Positions 34,503 through 45,655 of a DNA stretch of 64,000 nucleotides are shown here, in pieces (position 1 is the stretch's first letter; every line of letters starts with the position of its first letter). The notes beneath the pieces were generated by a model that did not search any database, had not been told where the DNA came from, and saw only the letters and a list, made by a program, of their open reading frames with translations. Source of the stretch: Caenorhabditis remanei (Eukaryota; Nematoda; Chromadorea; Rhabditida; Rhabditidae). The stretch is taken from positions 14,632,001 through 14,696,000 of the forward strand of contig NC_071332.1 in assembly GCF_010183535.1 (NCBI RefSeq), read 5' to 3'. Made by a program: the position numbers and the translations under genes.

Positions 34503-36300
34503 CTAATTCTGGAATCCATACCCTTCGAACGGCCGTGCTTTCTTCTGTTTCGCCGACTCTTTCTTCGCCTTTCTCTGAAGATATTTATCCAACTTGTTGT
34601 CTTTCTTGAGCTCTTCGTATTTCTTCTCCGCATCAATCCGACGAACTTGCGCTTTCGTTCTGAAAATCGGCGCCTCTCCTCTCAACATTCGATCGATATT
34701 ATCATCATGAAGCTCCTTTCGTGTCTCCGCTTGTCGACGCTTCTCGGCTCTCGTCTTTTCGCTTGTTTCCATTTTTTGGATAGTCTGAAACAAAATTCAA
34801 ACTTAAATTGATTGAGGTTTCAAGAATTTAATACATTTTTCAGTCGAGCCGCCTTCTTTTCGTCTCCTTCAGCACGAGCGGTGCTGTACTCATTGCGAAG
34901 ATCTTGCATTTCACCGCTACGGATGTCATCGAGGAATTGGTAGTTGTTCTCGAAACAGACTTCCTTGAAGTCACCAGCTCGGGCATCGAAACGTGGATCC
35001 CAGCGTCTGAAAAGCAATAATAATTATTAAATTTGTTTGAAAATCCCTTTTTCTCTTTAGTTTCTATTCATTTTCTATTAAAAAAGCCGACGGACAAAAA
35101 ATATTGAAAAAAGTTCGCCGCACCTTGCCTCCCCAAACCCCGCCCCCTTTTCCATGCCGCAGTAAATTTAGCAAAAAATCACTGAAGCTTCGTGGTTTCT
35201 TAATTATAAAGGAGGGAGAAACTGGAAATTCCGACAATACTGAATTGTTAAAAATCCTACTTTTTCTTGGTTCCCTTCTCATGATCTCCATAAATGTTAC
35301 GGAACGTTGACACTGGTCGTTTTGAAGACATTTCTTTCGGACGATGCTGTCCTCCAGATTTTTCTCCGTTCACTGCTTCAGTTTTCAGCTTTTTCTTCTC
35401 TTCTTGTCGTTTCTTGTCGACTTCAGAAGTTCCGAAATACGTTTTGTTGAACAACTTGATGCCGAGTTTCTCCTTCATTTCTCGAACTTTGCCAAGTGGC
35501 ATTTGAGAGATTTCCTCGCGGAATTTCAGTCGTTCGTCCTCATCGTCCTCCTCTTCTTCATCTTCTTCCACTTCTTCTGGACCATCTTCGTCACCAGAAT
35601 CATCAGAATCATCATTCGACTTCTTCTGCTTCTTTGGGGGCGGAGAATCATCCTCGTCTTCATCTTCAGGCTCATCCACGTCTTCATAGTCACCCAAAGC
35701 GGTGAATCGCTTAGAGGCAACCGATTTTGTAGTAGATTTTCTTGCTGTATTGATGAGTGGGATTTCAGCATCTTTCTCATCCTCCTCATCACTATCCTTC
35801 GTGATCATATCCGAGACATCTGCCACGTCATCGTCATCTTCATCTGAATTCGCCAACTGGGCATACTCAGTGGATGTTCCTTTCACAGGATCTCCTTTCA
35901 TTTTCTTCACTTTTTTCGTTTTCTTTCCCTTCTTTACTTCCGTTTTTTCCTCTGGTGCTCCCTTCTTTTCAAACTTTTTTCCAACCTTCTTGTTCCCAAA
36001 TTTTCCAGATTTTTCCGTCTCATCTCTCGGTGGTTTATAGAATTTTCCACCTTCGCGATACTGCATTCGCGGTGTTCCACTGAAATGAATTTTCCGATTC
36101 GCATAAAAATCGCCCGATTTTTCTTGTTGTTTGTGGAAAGTTGCCTGAAATTGTTACATATGCAGCTCAAATTTTAAAAATTTCAGTACCATTTGCTGAA
36201 ATTTGTTTCCATCCGTCATTTGTGGCATTGGTGGAGGTCTCCCGAAATTCGATTTGCTGGGAAACGTTCGAAATTTCTTATCAGCATTTTCAGGTTTCAT
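34503..36300 (-). CDS. RRP36-like rRNA-processing protein
   Basis: Four exons, 36190-36300, 35261-36144, 34835-35006 and 34503-34784, give 482 aa. RRP36 is a nucleolar component of the small-subunit processome needed for early pre-18S rRNA cleavages. The conserved C-terminal half shows KRPVSTFRNIYGD, the family motif RRWDPRFDARAGDF, YQFLDDIRSGEMQDLR and the basic end KYLQRKAKKESAKQKKARPF. The protein is about twice the length of the human one. The extra N-terminal part carries a start MKPENADKKFRTF, a Lys-rich tract and long Asp/Glu runs (DEDDDDVADVSD; EEVEEDEEEEDDEDE), typical of nucleolar proteins. The apparent TTTCAG at 36080 is read through because the frame FYANRKIHFSGTPRM is continuous across it. 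Confidence 0.85.
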
Positions 36301-36729
36301 CTGAACATAATTTCATATTTCTGAATATTACTGCTTTTAACAATCGATAAAACTCCGGCTGGAACGGCGCGATTCTAGACTACAAAGATGAGAAAATGGT
36401 CAATTTATAGACAACAAAATGAAAAAAATGACAAGATCACACACATGTACAAGAGCTGCAGTATTTTGGAGAAGATTGGGTTAGAAAAAAATGGGAAAAT
36501 TACAAGAATTGTGCTCATAACAACATGAAAACTAATCTGATTTTCTAGGGAAAGAAGCTGCAAAAATGTGAAAATGAGGGGGCGTAGAAACACGTGTTTG
36601 GACAGAAAAACTTATTCAAAATTTACAAAAAGTAGATTAATATGAGTTTTTGGGTTGGAAGCATATACAATTTACAATTTACAAAATTATGCATTCTTAG
36701 AAAATTATACAATAATTCAGAATTCAGAA
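36301..36729. other. Spacer between ATG9 stop and RRP36-like start
   Basis: About 430 bases between two genes on the same strand, a distance at which a nematode operon is possible. Nothing specific is recognisable, and there is no clear internal promoter signature. Confidence 0.35.
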
Positions 36730-39700
36730 TTAGGTGCTGAAACTAAGTGGTGGAGTGTTGTCCTCGTCCTCGTCTTCCTCATCGACTTCATTGATCTGTT
36801 GATGGTGAGTATCTGGCGGCGCCCGTCTCGTCGATCGTTGTGGATGATCAATCAATGGAGCAGAAGACGTTCCTGGTAGATCAGAAAGATCTGCCAGTGG
36901 TTGTGGAGCTTCATGCACATCGACTGGCTCCTCAGCAACAGATCTTTGAGTGGATTCTCGTCGATAAGTTGGAGTTTCCACGTTGATTAGTGAAGATTCC
37001 ATTTCTGGGAGCTGCCCGAATCCATCTGGCATTGCGAATACACTCTGCATGGCTGTTGGGTGCATATTGAAGCTTGATGTGGCGTTTCCATAGTGGCGGG
37101 AAGAACTTTGACTAAAAATTGTTTAGTAAAAATACGCATTTTTAATAAGGCTATTTCTCTCTGAAACTTACATAACACTTTCATCATGGAGTCCTCTTAA
37201 GAACAATGCATTGATTCTCATTTCAGCACCGGCTCCATCAATATCCACTCCGCTTGCTCTCAAACTGTTATTCAATGACTCTGCGGCCCGTGGTTGTTCT
37301 TGATAGAGACTTGCAAGTACTCCACCACTCTGCTTCCCTGTAATTCCTTGGAACGCATTCTCGAGTGGTCCGTCAATACGATGAAGTCCTTCTCCAATGA
37401 GTGGATGACGTCCTGGAGCGATTTGTGAAGCTGAAACACCTCCAGAAGTTGTTGGAACAATAGAATGTACTGATTCGAGAAGGATATTTCTGGTTGGTTG
37501 TTGTGAGTCCTGTCTCTCCAAATGTTGTCCGAGATGCATTGAACCAAGTGGTGCCAACATGGACGCTTCTTGTCCCAAACGATTTCTGAACTTCCGCAAG
37601 AATCTTTCCGACGCTTTTGGTGGTTGCCATTCAGGATTAGTGGTTTTGAAGTGGAGAACAGAGAGTTCAGTTTTCCCGTCTCTTGCCCTGTTATGAGATG
37701 TGACGACAGCTGGACCCGGTTGTTCTTCTGAATCTTCATCGATTGCCTTCAACTCCTTGATATGATTCCATTTTGGATCTCCATGCTTTCCAACATCCAT
37801 CACCGCGAAACTGCATACATCTCCTAATCCATCGACACGTTCTGTGTAGTCGTGGAAGAAATTCGCAAGTTGTGTACATCTAGGTCTCATCCAGAATAGT
37901 AGAACGAATGGAGTGAAGATTGGAGAAGTGAGTTCGAGCACAAAAAACATCCATTTCATCTGGAACAACTGATCGAATTCGTGTCGGACTCCTGCCGTGT
38001 GAGCTTTTCCTTTCCACGTGGATGGTAGATAATGGAGTTCAGATGTTACGTGAGTCATGAGAATTTCTGGTTGCCAGACGAGATTCTCATCGGGAATCAT
38101 TCCACGACAAATGAGAACTATAATTCCGCATACTGTAATTACAGTGATCACATGCTCTACTTGAAGAACATCTTCATCCCAAGCTGACAGAATTGTGAGT
38201 ATTCCAACAATGGCAGCTGCAGCGAACGTGACATTTTTGGCTACGATTTCCAGAACTGGAGAGAAGAATTGATCCATGTAAGCGGCCGCATAGATATGAG
38301 AGCGATTCAAGCGAGCGGAGAGTTCATGATCGAGCTCATTGAAATGGCGAACAAGATATCTTCCGTAGTTACTGTATCTTCTCATTCCAAGTCCATCGGG
38401 TCTTCTTTTAATCAATTCAGTCAGTGAGAAGAATGATTCCATCATTTGGAAAGGCAACAAAAGAGGCATCAGAATCAATGAGAGGAACCCATAGAATTTG
38501 CAGTCCTCCTTCATTTTCTTCGCCGCCATTTCCAAATGTTCGTGATGTTTATATTCATCACGGAGGTTTGGTCCGTTCGTCCATGCTGACGTAGAACTTG
38601 TAAAAAGAATTCGCTCGATTTCATGCTTCAAATTGTTGGGGAGATAAGCAATGGGTCCGAGGAACGGGACTTCGAAGACTGGGTGGAGGATTCGCTGGAA
38701 ATATAAATTTGGTGAAAACTTGTTTAATTAGCCATTTTTGCATGAATTCTGGCACTCCTTACCTTATTAATCATTCCAGTCATATAATTTTTATAGCGAA
38801 GAATCCGATGATAGATATAAATCGATGTGATATTATCCTGATGAATACTCAATCTCAACTTTTTCTGTGCTTCACAAATCCTCTTCACAATCGCATGCCA
38901 CGTCAAATTCGGTAGTTGATCGTCTTGAATCTTCAATTCTTGCACATAAAATTGTTGAATTTCCGTCATTTTCATAATGTATTGAGCGTGCTTCACAACC
39001 CGTGTGACCCAGTAGACAACAGCGGCGAGAATCGCAAAAATCATCCAAATGCTCAAATGACCGGCACAATTATCAACGACAGCATCTCCGAAATGTCGTT
39101 TTCCCTGATTAACTGTTCCATGACTCGTGACATTTGTATTGGCAAACAGGAATTCGTAATTGACGCACTGGGTGAAAAATGTGGTAAAACTCTGAAAATT
39201 AATTTAAATTTAATAAGATTTCGAAGTTAGACATTTCTTACCATAACAAACACAAATTGGAGTAAACTGAATGCTTTCTGTAGTACAATACACAGATATC
39301 CTCCATTTTGATGATATTCGTAGATATGGGTAAAAAATTCATCTAAATTCAAAACATGATCCCATCGACGAGAATGCATTTGAGAGGAGGAGGCCATTGT
39401 TGGTGGACCATGGTGTTGGGTGGCGGTGAACTGCTCGTAGTGTACTTCCTGGAAAAAAAGAGATGAGTGAGGTGATTTAGCTAAGTTTTGGGATAAAATA
39501 GAGCGAATTTTTTGACAAAAAAAAATACATTTTCAGCCTCGAAAACAAAGTTTGGACCTTTTAGTAAAAGTGGGCAAGAGATATTAGCTCGGCACAGCTC
39601 TTACAACTGCGCTCCACCAAAATGCCCTTGAAAAATCTATATTTTTCTCCGAGTCTCTCAGTTTCGCACACAATTCTCTACGGTTTCGGTTGAGCGCGGT

Positions 39701-40406
39701 TGTAAGAACCGTGCCGTGATAATATTTCGATAAGACAATCAATTTTTCCTATGTAACCCATAACTAAAATTTCAATGATTTTTTCAATTTTTTCGACGAT
39801 TTTTGTAATTTCATTAATGATTTTTTCGACCATACAATGAGTTTTCACAATTTTTAGAATAAAAATCGAATAAAATAGATTTTTGTATTATTTTATTGAA
39901 AAAATAGAAAAAAATCTTACCGGCGGCGCTTCCACAGGGGAATCGTGATAGGAGTGTTGGGAGGTGGAACCGGACATTCTGAAACAATTTATTTGATTTA
40001 AATGCGATTTTTTCCGTTTTCAAGAGGTTTTTTTTTGAAAATTCAGGGATTTCGCACGAAACTCGATTTTCATATAACCTTAATTTCCAAAATACTCACA
40101 ATCTTCTCTGCTCCTCATTCGTTCCTCCACCACCAAACAAAATCGATCGTGTCGATGAGCCCCATCCTTGCATGAAACGAGATGTGCATGTGCTGTTACG
40201 CAATACTTCATCATCGTAGTCATCGTCGATTTGCTGAAAAAATTGAATAATATGAATTTGATGAAAATGAAAATAATAAGTTTTTCAGCAAGTTTTTTCG
40301 CCATTTTCAAAGTTAAAGAGCTCTATTACCGTTAAAAATAAACAAATTGATTTTAACTTTTCAAATAACTCACCTGATAAGACCGTTTCGATTGCGAGCT
40401 GAACAT
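36730..40406 (-). CDS. atg-9: Autophagy-related ATG9 (lipid scramblase)
   Basis: Seven exons, 40374-40406, 40100-40233, 39921-39978, 39242-39448, 38763-39191, 37172-38694 and 36730-37111, join in frame to 921 aa, a normal ATG9 length. ATG9 is the trimeric transmembrane scramblase of autophagosome-feeding vesicles. Visible family signatures include TTFFTQCVNYEFLFANTN, the LPNLTWHAIVKRI segment, the first helices around LSIWMIFAILAAVVYW, KEDCKFYGFLSLILMPLLLP, the core SNYGRYLVRHFNELDHEL, and FFVLELTSPIFTPFVLLFW. The N-terminal region (MFSSQSKRSYQ, then an Asp-rich QIDDDYDDEVLRN exon) and the acidic Pro-rich C-terminal tail are cytosolic and less conserved. A shorter form could start at 39977, after another acceptor. 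The neighbour upstream on the same strand is an Argonaute, as I recall for C. elegans T22H9.2/T22H9.3. Confidence 0.95.
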
Positions 40407-40544
40407 CCAGTGTGTCTGAAAAATAATTAACGGATTAAAGTGGTCGAGTCGAGAGGAAAACGAAAATCGATGAGTGCAGAGACAGGGAGACAACGGGCAA
40501 AGCACAAGGGAGAGGGCTCCTCTCACGCGGGGCGACAATCGAGT

Positions 40545-40871
40545 CCCCACCGATTCCGCGGAAGAAATTTTCGATGGAAAAATTTTCGATGGAAAGTGGG
40601 CGGAGTTTCAAGTTGCAACTCCACCGCACACTTTTTTCCCGATTTAATTTTTTTCACAGGCTGCCTAATTTTGTGATATTTTTTTCGGTAGAGAGAGTCG
40701 GCTTCTGTGACTCCTTAAAAAATCATACCGAAGCATAAAACTTCAAAAAATAAACGGATTCGGGACTTCTAAGTTTCAGGAAAGACTGTGCGGCGATGTT
40801 GCAGTTTAAACTCCGCCCACTTTCCATCGAAAATTTTTCCATCGAAAATTTCTTCCGCGGAATCGGTGGGG
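40545..40871. mobile_element. Short inverted-repeat element upstream of atg-9
   Basis: A 327 b unit with about 60-base perfect or near-perfect inverted ends. The left arm starts CCCCACCGATTCCGCGG at 40545 and the right arm ends in its complement at 40871. Each arm contains the doubled block TTTTCGATGGAAA. No coding capacity. It lies 140 bases upstream of the first atg-9 exon, so it may lie within or next to the promoter. Confidence 0.8.
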
Positions 40872-41755
40872 TCTCCGACAATCCAATGACATAGCAAGTG
40901 CGCTCCAATGAGACCAGACATTTTGAAAGGGCACGTGAACAACTGGTGACTTTGAGAGGTGAAAGAACTGGTATTTTGAGTGGAGAAATGACAGAAAAAT
41001 GGTTGGGATGGAAAGAATGGAGAGAAAAAAATAAACAGAGTGACGATAGGAAAATATAGTTTCTCTTATGACTGAATTCGTAATAATATCTCTGAAATTA
41101 AAAAAAAGTTCAATTGGAACTTGAAAAAAATGATGTTTTTTCTAAAAATATAAATGAAGTATGAATGAAAATTAGAATACCCTTTTCTCATTGAATCTGA
41201 CCAGCTGCACCAGCTGCCAAAATCAAATGCTATCCGAGAAAAAGGTGCACCTGCCCACATTCTAAACCTATAATTATTCGAGAACCTTCGTTTAGACGTT
41301 CAGAATTTTTGGAAATCGATAGTCTTTATAAAGAACAATCACAAGATTTCTTTTTCAATATATTTTTTTCAACAGCTGCTATTGCCGATGAGTGCCACCT
41401 TGATCGAGAAAATAGAAGAAGAGAGACAACGACGGAATCATATGACCCTGAGAACATCGTTTTCAGCGGCAGAGGAGGATAGAAAGTAATTGTAAAGTAC
41501 GAAATCTGCAAGATGGGTGAACTAGTTCAAGTTCGATAAAGATCAAATTCGATTCGATTCAATTTATTTAACATGCTAATAGAGATCATCGTCAAGTGTT
41601 AGTTTGAAGAAAAGATGGGTCGGGAACATATAAAAGGACCAATTAGAGAAAATATGCGTTTACATAACTTACATGTACTGTTAAGTTTTTAGTGATTATG
41701 GGTAAAACATTCGATAGTACAGGTTAAATGGGACCCTGGAGGAAGCGATAATTTT
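40872..41755. other. Spacer between Argonaute stop and atg-9 upstream element
   Basis: AT-rich 3' sequence of the Argonaute gene and the atg-9 upstream region. A 64-codon minus-strand frame at 41066-41260 begins MWAGAPFSRIAF but has no recognisable homology, signal peptide or splice context, so I do not call it a gene. Confidence 0.35.
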
Positions 41756-44700
41756 TCACGCCCAGAAGTTTCTTCTCGAGATTGTCATCTGATTCATAGA
41801 GTTCGACATATCGTCAACGATAGCCGAAGCCAGCTGCTCCCTCATTTCCTCGCTGATGAGATCAGGATTCTCATCGATGATGCGACGTTCGATATCCTGT
41901 ACACTCACATATCGTTGATGCACCTTGTAGTTGTTCTTTCCTCGTTTTGCCAAGTTTTCAGCGGCGTAAAGAACATCTGGCACGGATGGCGGTTGATACG
42001 AGACTTGATGTCCGAAAGCGCGGAAGTAGGTCAAGTGAATCAACTCATTTTTTGACCAGTCTGGATCGTTGACAAGGATTGTGTACTTGCATGGGCGCAC
42101 TGTTCCCTAAAAGAGGCATTTTTAAATTAAACAATTTATGGGAAACTTACAATCAATGGAGACTGTGAGCTTAGAATGAATTCATCGTATCCGAATGAAG
42201 TGACGACGTTGTCAATACAAGTACCTGATGGAACATTCTGCTCGGAGGCTTTGAATCCCTCGATTGAAGCCGGGAAAATGCGAGCGTGTGAAGTCTTTTG
42301 AGCGACAATCACAACAAGTTGTGGAGCATATCCGTCTTCAATTTTGCCGAATGATGAACGAATCTCATCCACCTCTTGCTTGACTCGCTTGAAATCTCCT
42401 TCTCCGGCACCAACACGATAGATGACGATTCGAGATGGAAGATGTCTTGAGTGCTTCTTGTACGCCTTCACACATGTTGGAATCGCTTCTTCGAGCTTTT
42501 GGATCTTGTATTCTCTTTGAGTTTGCATGTAACTGAATCCTCCGAGTTGTGTTGATTCGGTTAGCGAGTAGGAGACACCGACAATAGATGGTTCTCCATC
42601 CATTTGATTGCGAGAACGATCGTAAAGAGTGCGGGAAGATCCGTGTGAGATCTCAAAGCCGATGAACTGAACCTTGTCGAGTAATTTCTTGGTCAACGTC
42701 TCTGAATTAGAGCACACAGCTCTTCCACGAACCGTAGTGGGAATCTCAACGAAAAAGTTGGTTCCACCACACTTCAGATTGAATTTTCTCATGACGTTGT
42801 CAATTGTGGTGCGTCCTCCTTGTCCCTGCATCATCTTGTTCACAGTTTGAGCACATAATTGAATGGTTTGCATTCCAATCGACTCTTCATAATACTTCAA
42901 CACGTCATGGACATCTGGCTTCTTCTCTTTGCAGATTCCGACAACAATATCGACATCTTTTTTCAACCATCTTTCCATCACTTCTTTGATAGCAACGTTG
43001 TCTTCCGAATTCATTTCACGAATAGACCAGTCTTTAGGTTTTGATTCAACTTCGATTCCATTGCTGCGGCAATAATCGTAGAGTCTATCACAGAAGTCCC
43101 TGAAAAATAACATTTAAAATGTATCAGATGAGATATGCTCACTCTGCTTGTCTCATTTCAATGGCTCTATCAAAAACCACGATGGCAACACGATGAAGAC
43201 GAGCAGGATCAATGAAACCTCCCGGGTTCCGGAAAGCCGGCAGACCCATTTCAGGCATGAAAGCCTGATTCTTGAACTTAATCATTGCTGGTGGCAAGAG
43301 TTTTGCTTTCAAATGAACTGGCTTCGTCGACTCCATTTCGATGCCAAACGCGTCCATATACGCATTCTTCTGGAGTTTCAAAGAATTCCATAGAATTTCC
43401 TGAACAAGATTCACATGATCTTTTGGCATAGACGATTTATTTCCGGTCATTTCCATTTGAATGGTGGGTGTCATTTTATTCGCCTTGATACGCTGTCCTG
43501 GAATGATGCGGAGAACTTCCATCGGATAGAAACTTTCGAGTCTTAATCGTTTGGATATGACAAGTGGCAAGTGGGGAAACTTGAGTTTGATGTTGTACTC
43601 CTTGAAGAAATAATCGGCTACTGAGATTTCACTATCTCTATCTCCATCTTTCATCGTGAAAATGGCGCTGAAAAATATTTTATTTATCGGAAAAAGGAAA
43701 GTAAACGTACTCCTCAGCCGAGCTCTTCAACAATCCAGTGATTCTGATCTGTCTTGAACTGTTCTTCAAATGAATCGCTTCGACGAAAATACCCTTCAGA
43801 GCCTGTTCAATGTAATTCAGAAGACTTCCACCATTTTTGAGAGCCTTCTCCACTTCCGCGATATCAGTTTGATTATAGTCAACACCGTTGGAATCTCCGC
43901 CGCTATTGCGACGGGAATCATAAGAATCGCGGCGGTCTCCTCTACTGCTGTCCCGATAGTCTCGTCCTCCATGGCGACTATCTCGAGAATCGCTTCGTCT
44001 ATCGTATGAATCTCTCGAATCGCGTCGTCCACCACCATAACTACCTCGGGAGTCTCTTGAGCTGTCGCGGCCACTGTCATAACCTCCTCTGCCACCACCG
44101 CGTCCTCTGAAGCCACCTCTACCTCTACCACCTCCTCCGAATCCACCCCCACCGCCTCGAGACTCTGCATACTTTCCAGAGACAAATTTCAACACTGAAC
44201 TGCTCTTGTAGAATGGAGAAAGCTTTGTGTCAATCGTCATGAACATCTCGTTGACACCTTCACGGCCTTCGACTACACGAGCAACTTTAGCGAATCCAGG
44301 GCGGATTTCGTATGTGGCATCAGACGAAGACTTTACTTGAGCACGAAGGGGAAACGTGGAATTGCCGAATTGATAGAAATCTGATGAGTTCAGTTTCTGA
44401 GATGTGACAATCTCGACACAACGCGTCAATTCCATCCGATTCGCCACTTCCAACGAATTAACTCCACGTGTCTCCACGAAACCTGCTGGTTTGATTCTAA
44501 CCAAGAATTTATCATCTTTTCGGCGACAAATTCTGGAAACATCAATCCAATCTTCAGATGAGAAATCGTCTTCGGAAAGAAGGGCTTCCTCTTCGTCCGC
44601 TCCAATGTAAATTCCCGATGGAATGTAGAGAGTCGCTGCACAATCATATGCCAATGAGTGATAGCTTTTTCCACCGAAAATATGGCTCTTCTTCTCATAG

Positions 44701-45195
44701 AACTTGCGCATCAATTTGTGTTGCGAGAGACGACGATTGTGAGAATTGACACTGAAAGTTATCAATTAATAAGGGAAAATTCATGGAAAAACGAACTCTC
44801 CACTGACTGCCACTAGTCCATCATTCAGGTTGATCTCTGTTCCATTGTTACAAATGATTATTGTGTCTACATGGAGTCGCTCAATTGTTGGTGGCATATT
44901 CGAGAGATTCAAAGTGAACATATTCAATTGAACGGGAATGGAATCCATGACTGCGAACGAATCCCGGCCAATTCGGGTAGTTGAAGAGGGTGTGGTAAAG
45001 CTAATAGCTGAAAAATAAAATATTTGAAATGAAATGTGATTCAAGAGCCGTACCGCTTCGTTTAGACGATGGCTCGTCATTTGTCGGAGAGCGATGATCT
45101 CGTTTTGGAGTACGAGTTGAGGAGCTGCTGCTGCCACTTCTTGACTTCCCACTAGTCATAGTGGTCATAACTCGGTCCATTGGGTCGGTGGTCAT
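41756..45195 (-). CDS. wago-10: WAGO-clade Argonaute with RGG/RDS-rich linker
   Basis: Six exons, 45054-45195, 44797-45007, 43711-44751, 43143-43667, 42151-43099 and 41756-42106, give 1072 aa. The order is a Ser-rich N-terminus, the Argonaute N domain, a linker at residues about 316-403 dense in GRGG and RDSRDS repeats, PAZ (YFFKEYNIKLKFPHLPLVI), MID, and PIWI (FIGFEISHG, RVGAGEGDF, GTCIDN, GTVRPCKYTILVND). At the three slicer positions I read Glu (FEISH), Val (YRVGAGEG) and Thr (KYTIL) instead of Asp, Asp, His, so cleavage activity should be lost. That, with the PIWI wording, is typical of worm secondary-siRNA Argonautes. The symbol rests on adjacency to atg-9 as recalled for C. elegans wago-10, not on alignment. 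The leader ends at a probable trans-splice acceptor five bases before the ATG. Confidence 0.8.
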
Positions 45196-45398
45196 CTTAC
45201 CTGAAAATGACAATTTTAGTTGGTGATAGAGAGACAAAGATTCTTCGGCGACTTCAAAAGACAAGAACGCGCAATGTTATCGGGTGGTGCAGAAACAATG
45301 CCATTTCAAAAAAAAATTGCTGCGGGGATTCGAACTTCCAGTTCTACGTTTCCCAGCAAACAAATTCAGAATTCAGCATCAGACGAGAGAAAACGTTC

Positions 45399-45655
45399 AT
45401 ACTTGCAAACCGGGCCGACACGGGCCAGCTCGTAACTCGCGTCAAACTCAATATTATGAGCTGAAAAGTATACCATTTTCGCGTTTTTTGGAATTTTTTC
45501 CCGGCCCGCGACATATTAACGAAACGCCACCCGGCCCGTAGTAGGTGACCGACACAGAACTCGTTGAGATCTACATTTTCGTATATTTTTCAGCTCAAAA
45601 TATTGAGTTTGAAACGAGTTGTGCGCCGGTCCGTGTCGGCCCGGTTTGCAAGTAT
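45399..45655. repeat. GC-rich palindromic repeat, copy b
   Basis: The ends ATACTTGCAAACCGGGCCGA and its near-complement ending GGCCCGGTTTGCAAGTAT form strong terminal inverted repeats around a 200 b core. A second inner GC-rich block reads CCCGGCCCGCGACATATTAA. It lies about 200 bases upstream of the Argonaute start. Confidence 0.75.

Noticed and set aside
35344..36040. Ser/Phe-rich open frames on the plus strand opposite the RRP36-like gene
   Set aside because: They are shadows of the Asp/Glu- and Lys-rich coding strand and have no independent evidence.
36060..36082. Possible intron acceptor (TTTCAG) inside exon 2 of the RRP36-like gene
   Set aside because: The reading frame is continuous and sensible across it, and the upstream exon joins in frame at 36144.
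43817..44185. 122-codon Glu/Val-rich frame on the minus strand within the Argonaute gene
   Set aside because: It is an alternate frame of the RGG/RDS linker; the in-frame Argonaute exon continues cleanly on both sides.
45300..45350. tRNA-like 3' end on the minus strand (GTTCGAATCCCCGCAGCA followed by a T run)
   Set aside because: The T-arm-like block and terminator-like T tract are suggestive, but no D-arm, anticodon arm or pairing 5' acceptor strand is found within 100 bases; at most a fragment or chance.
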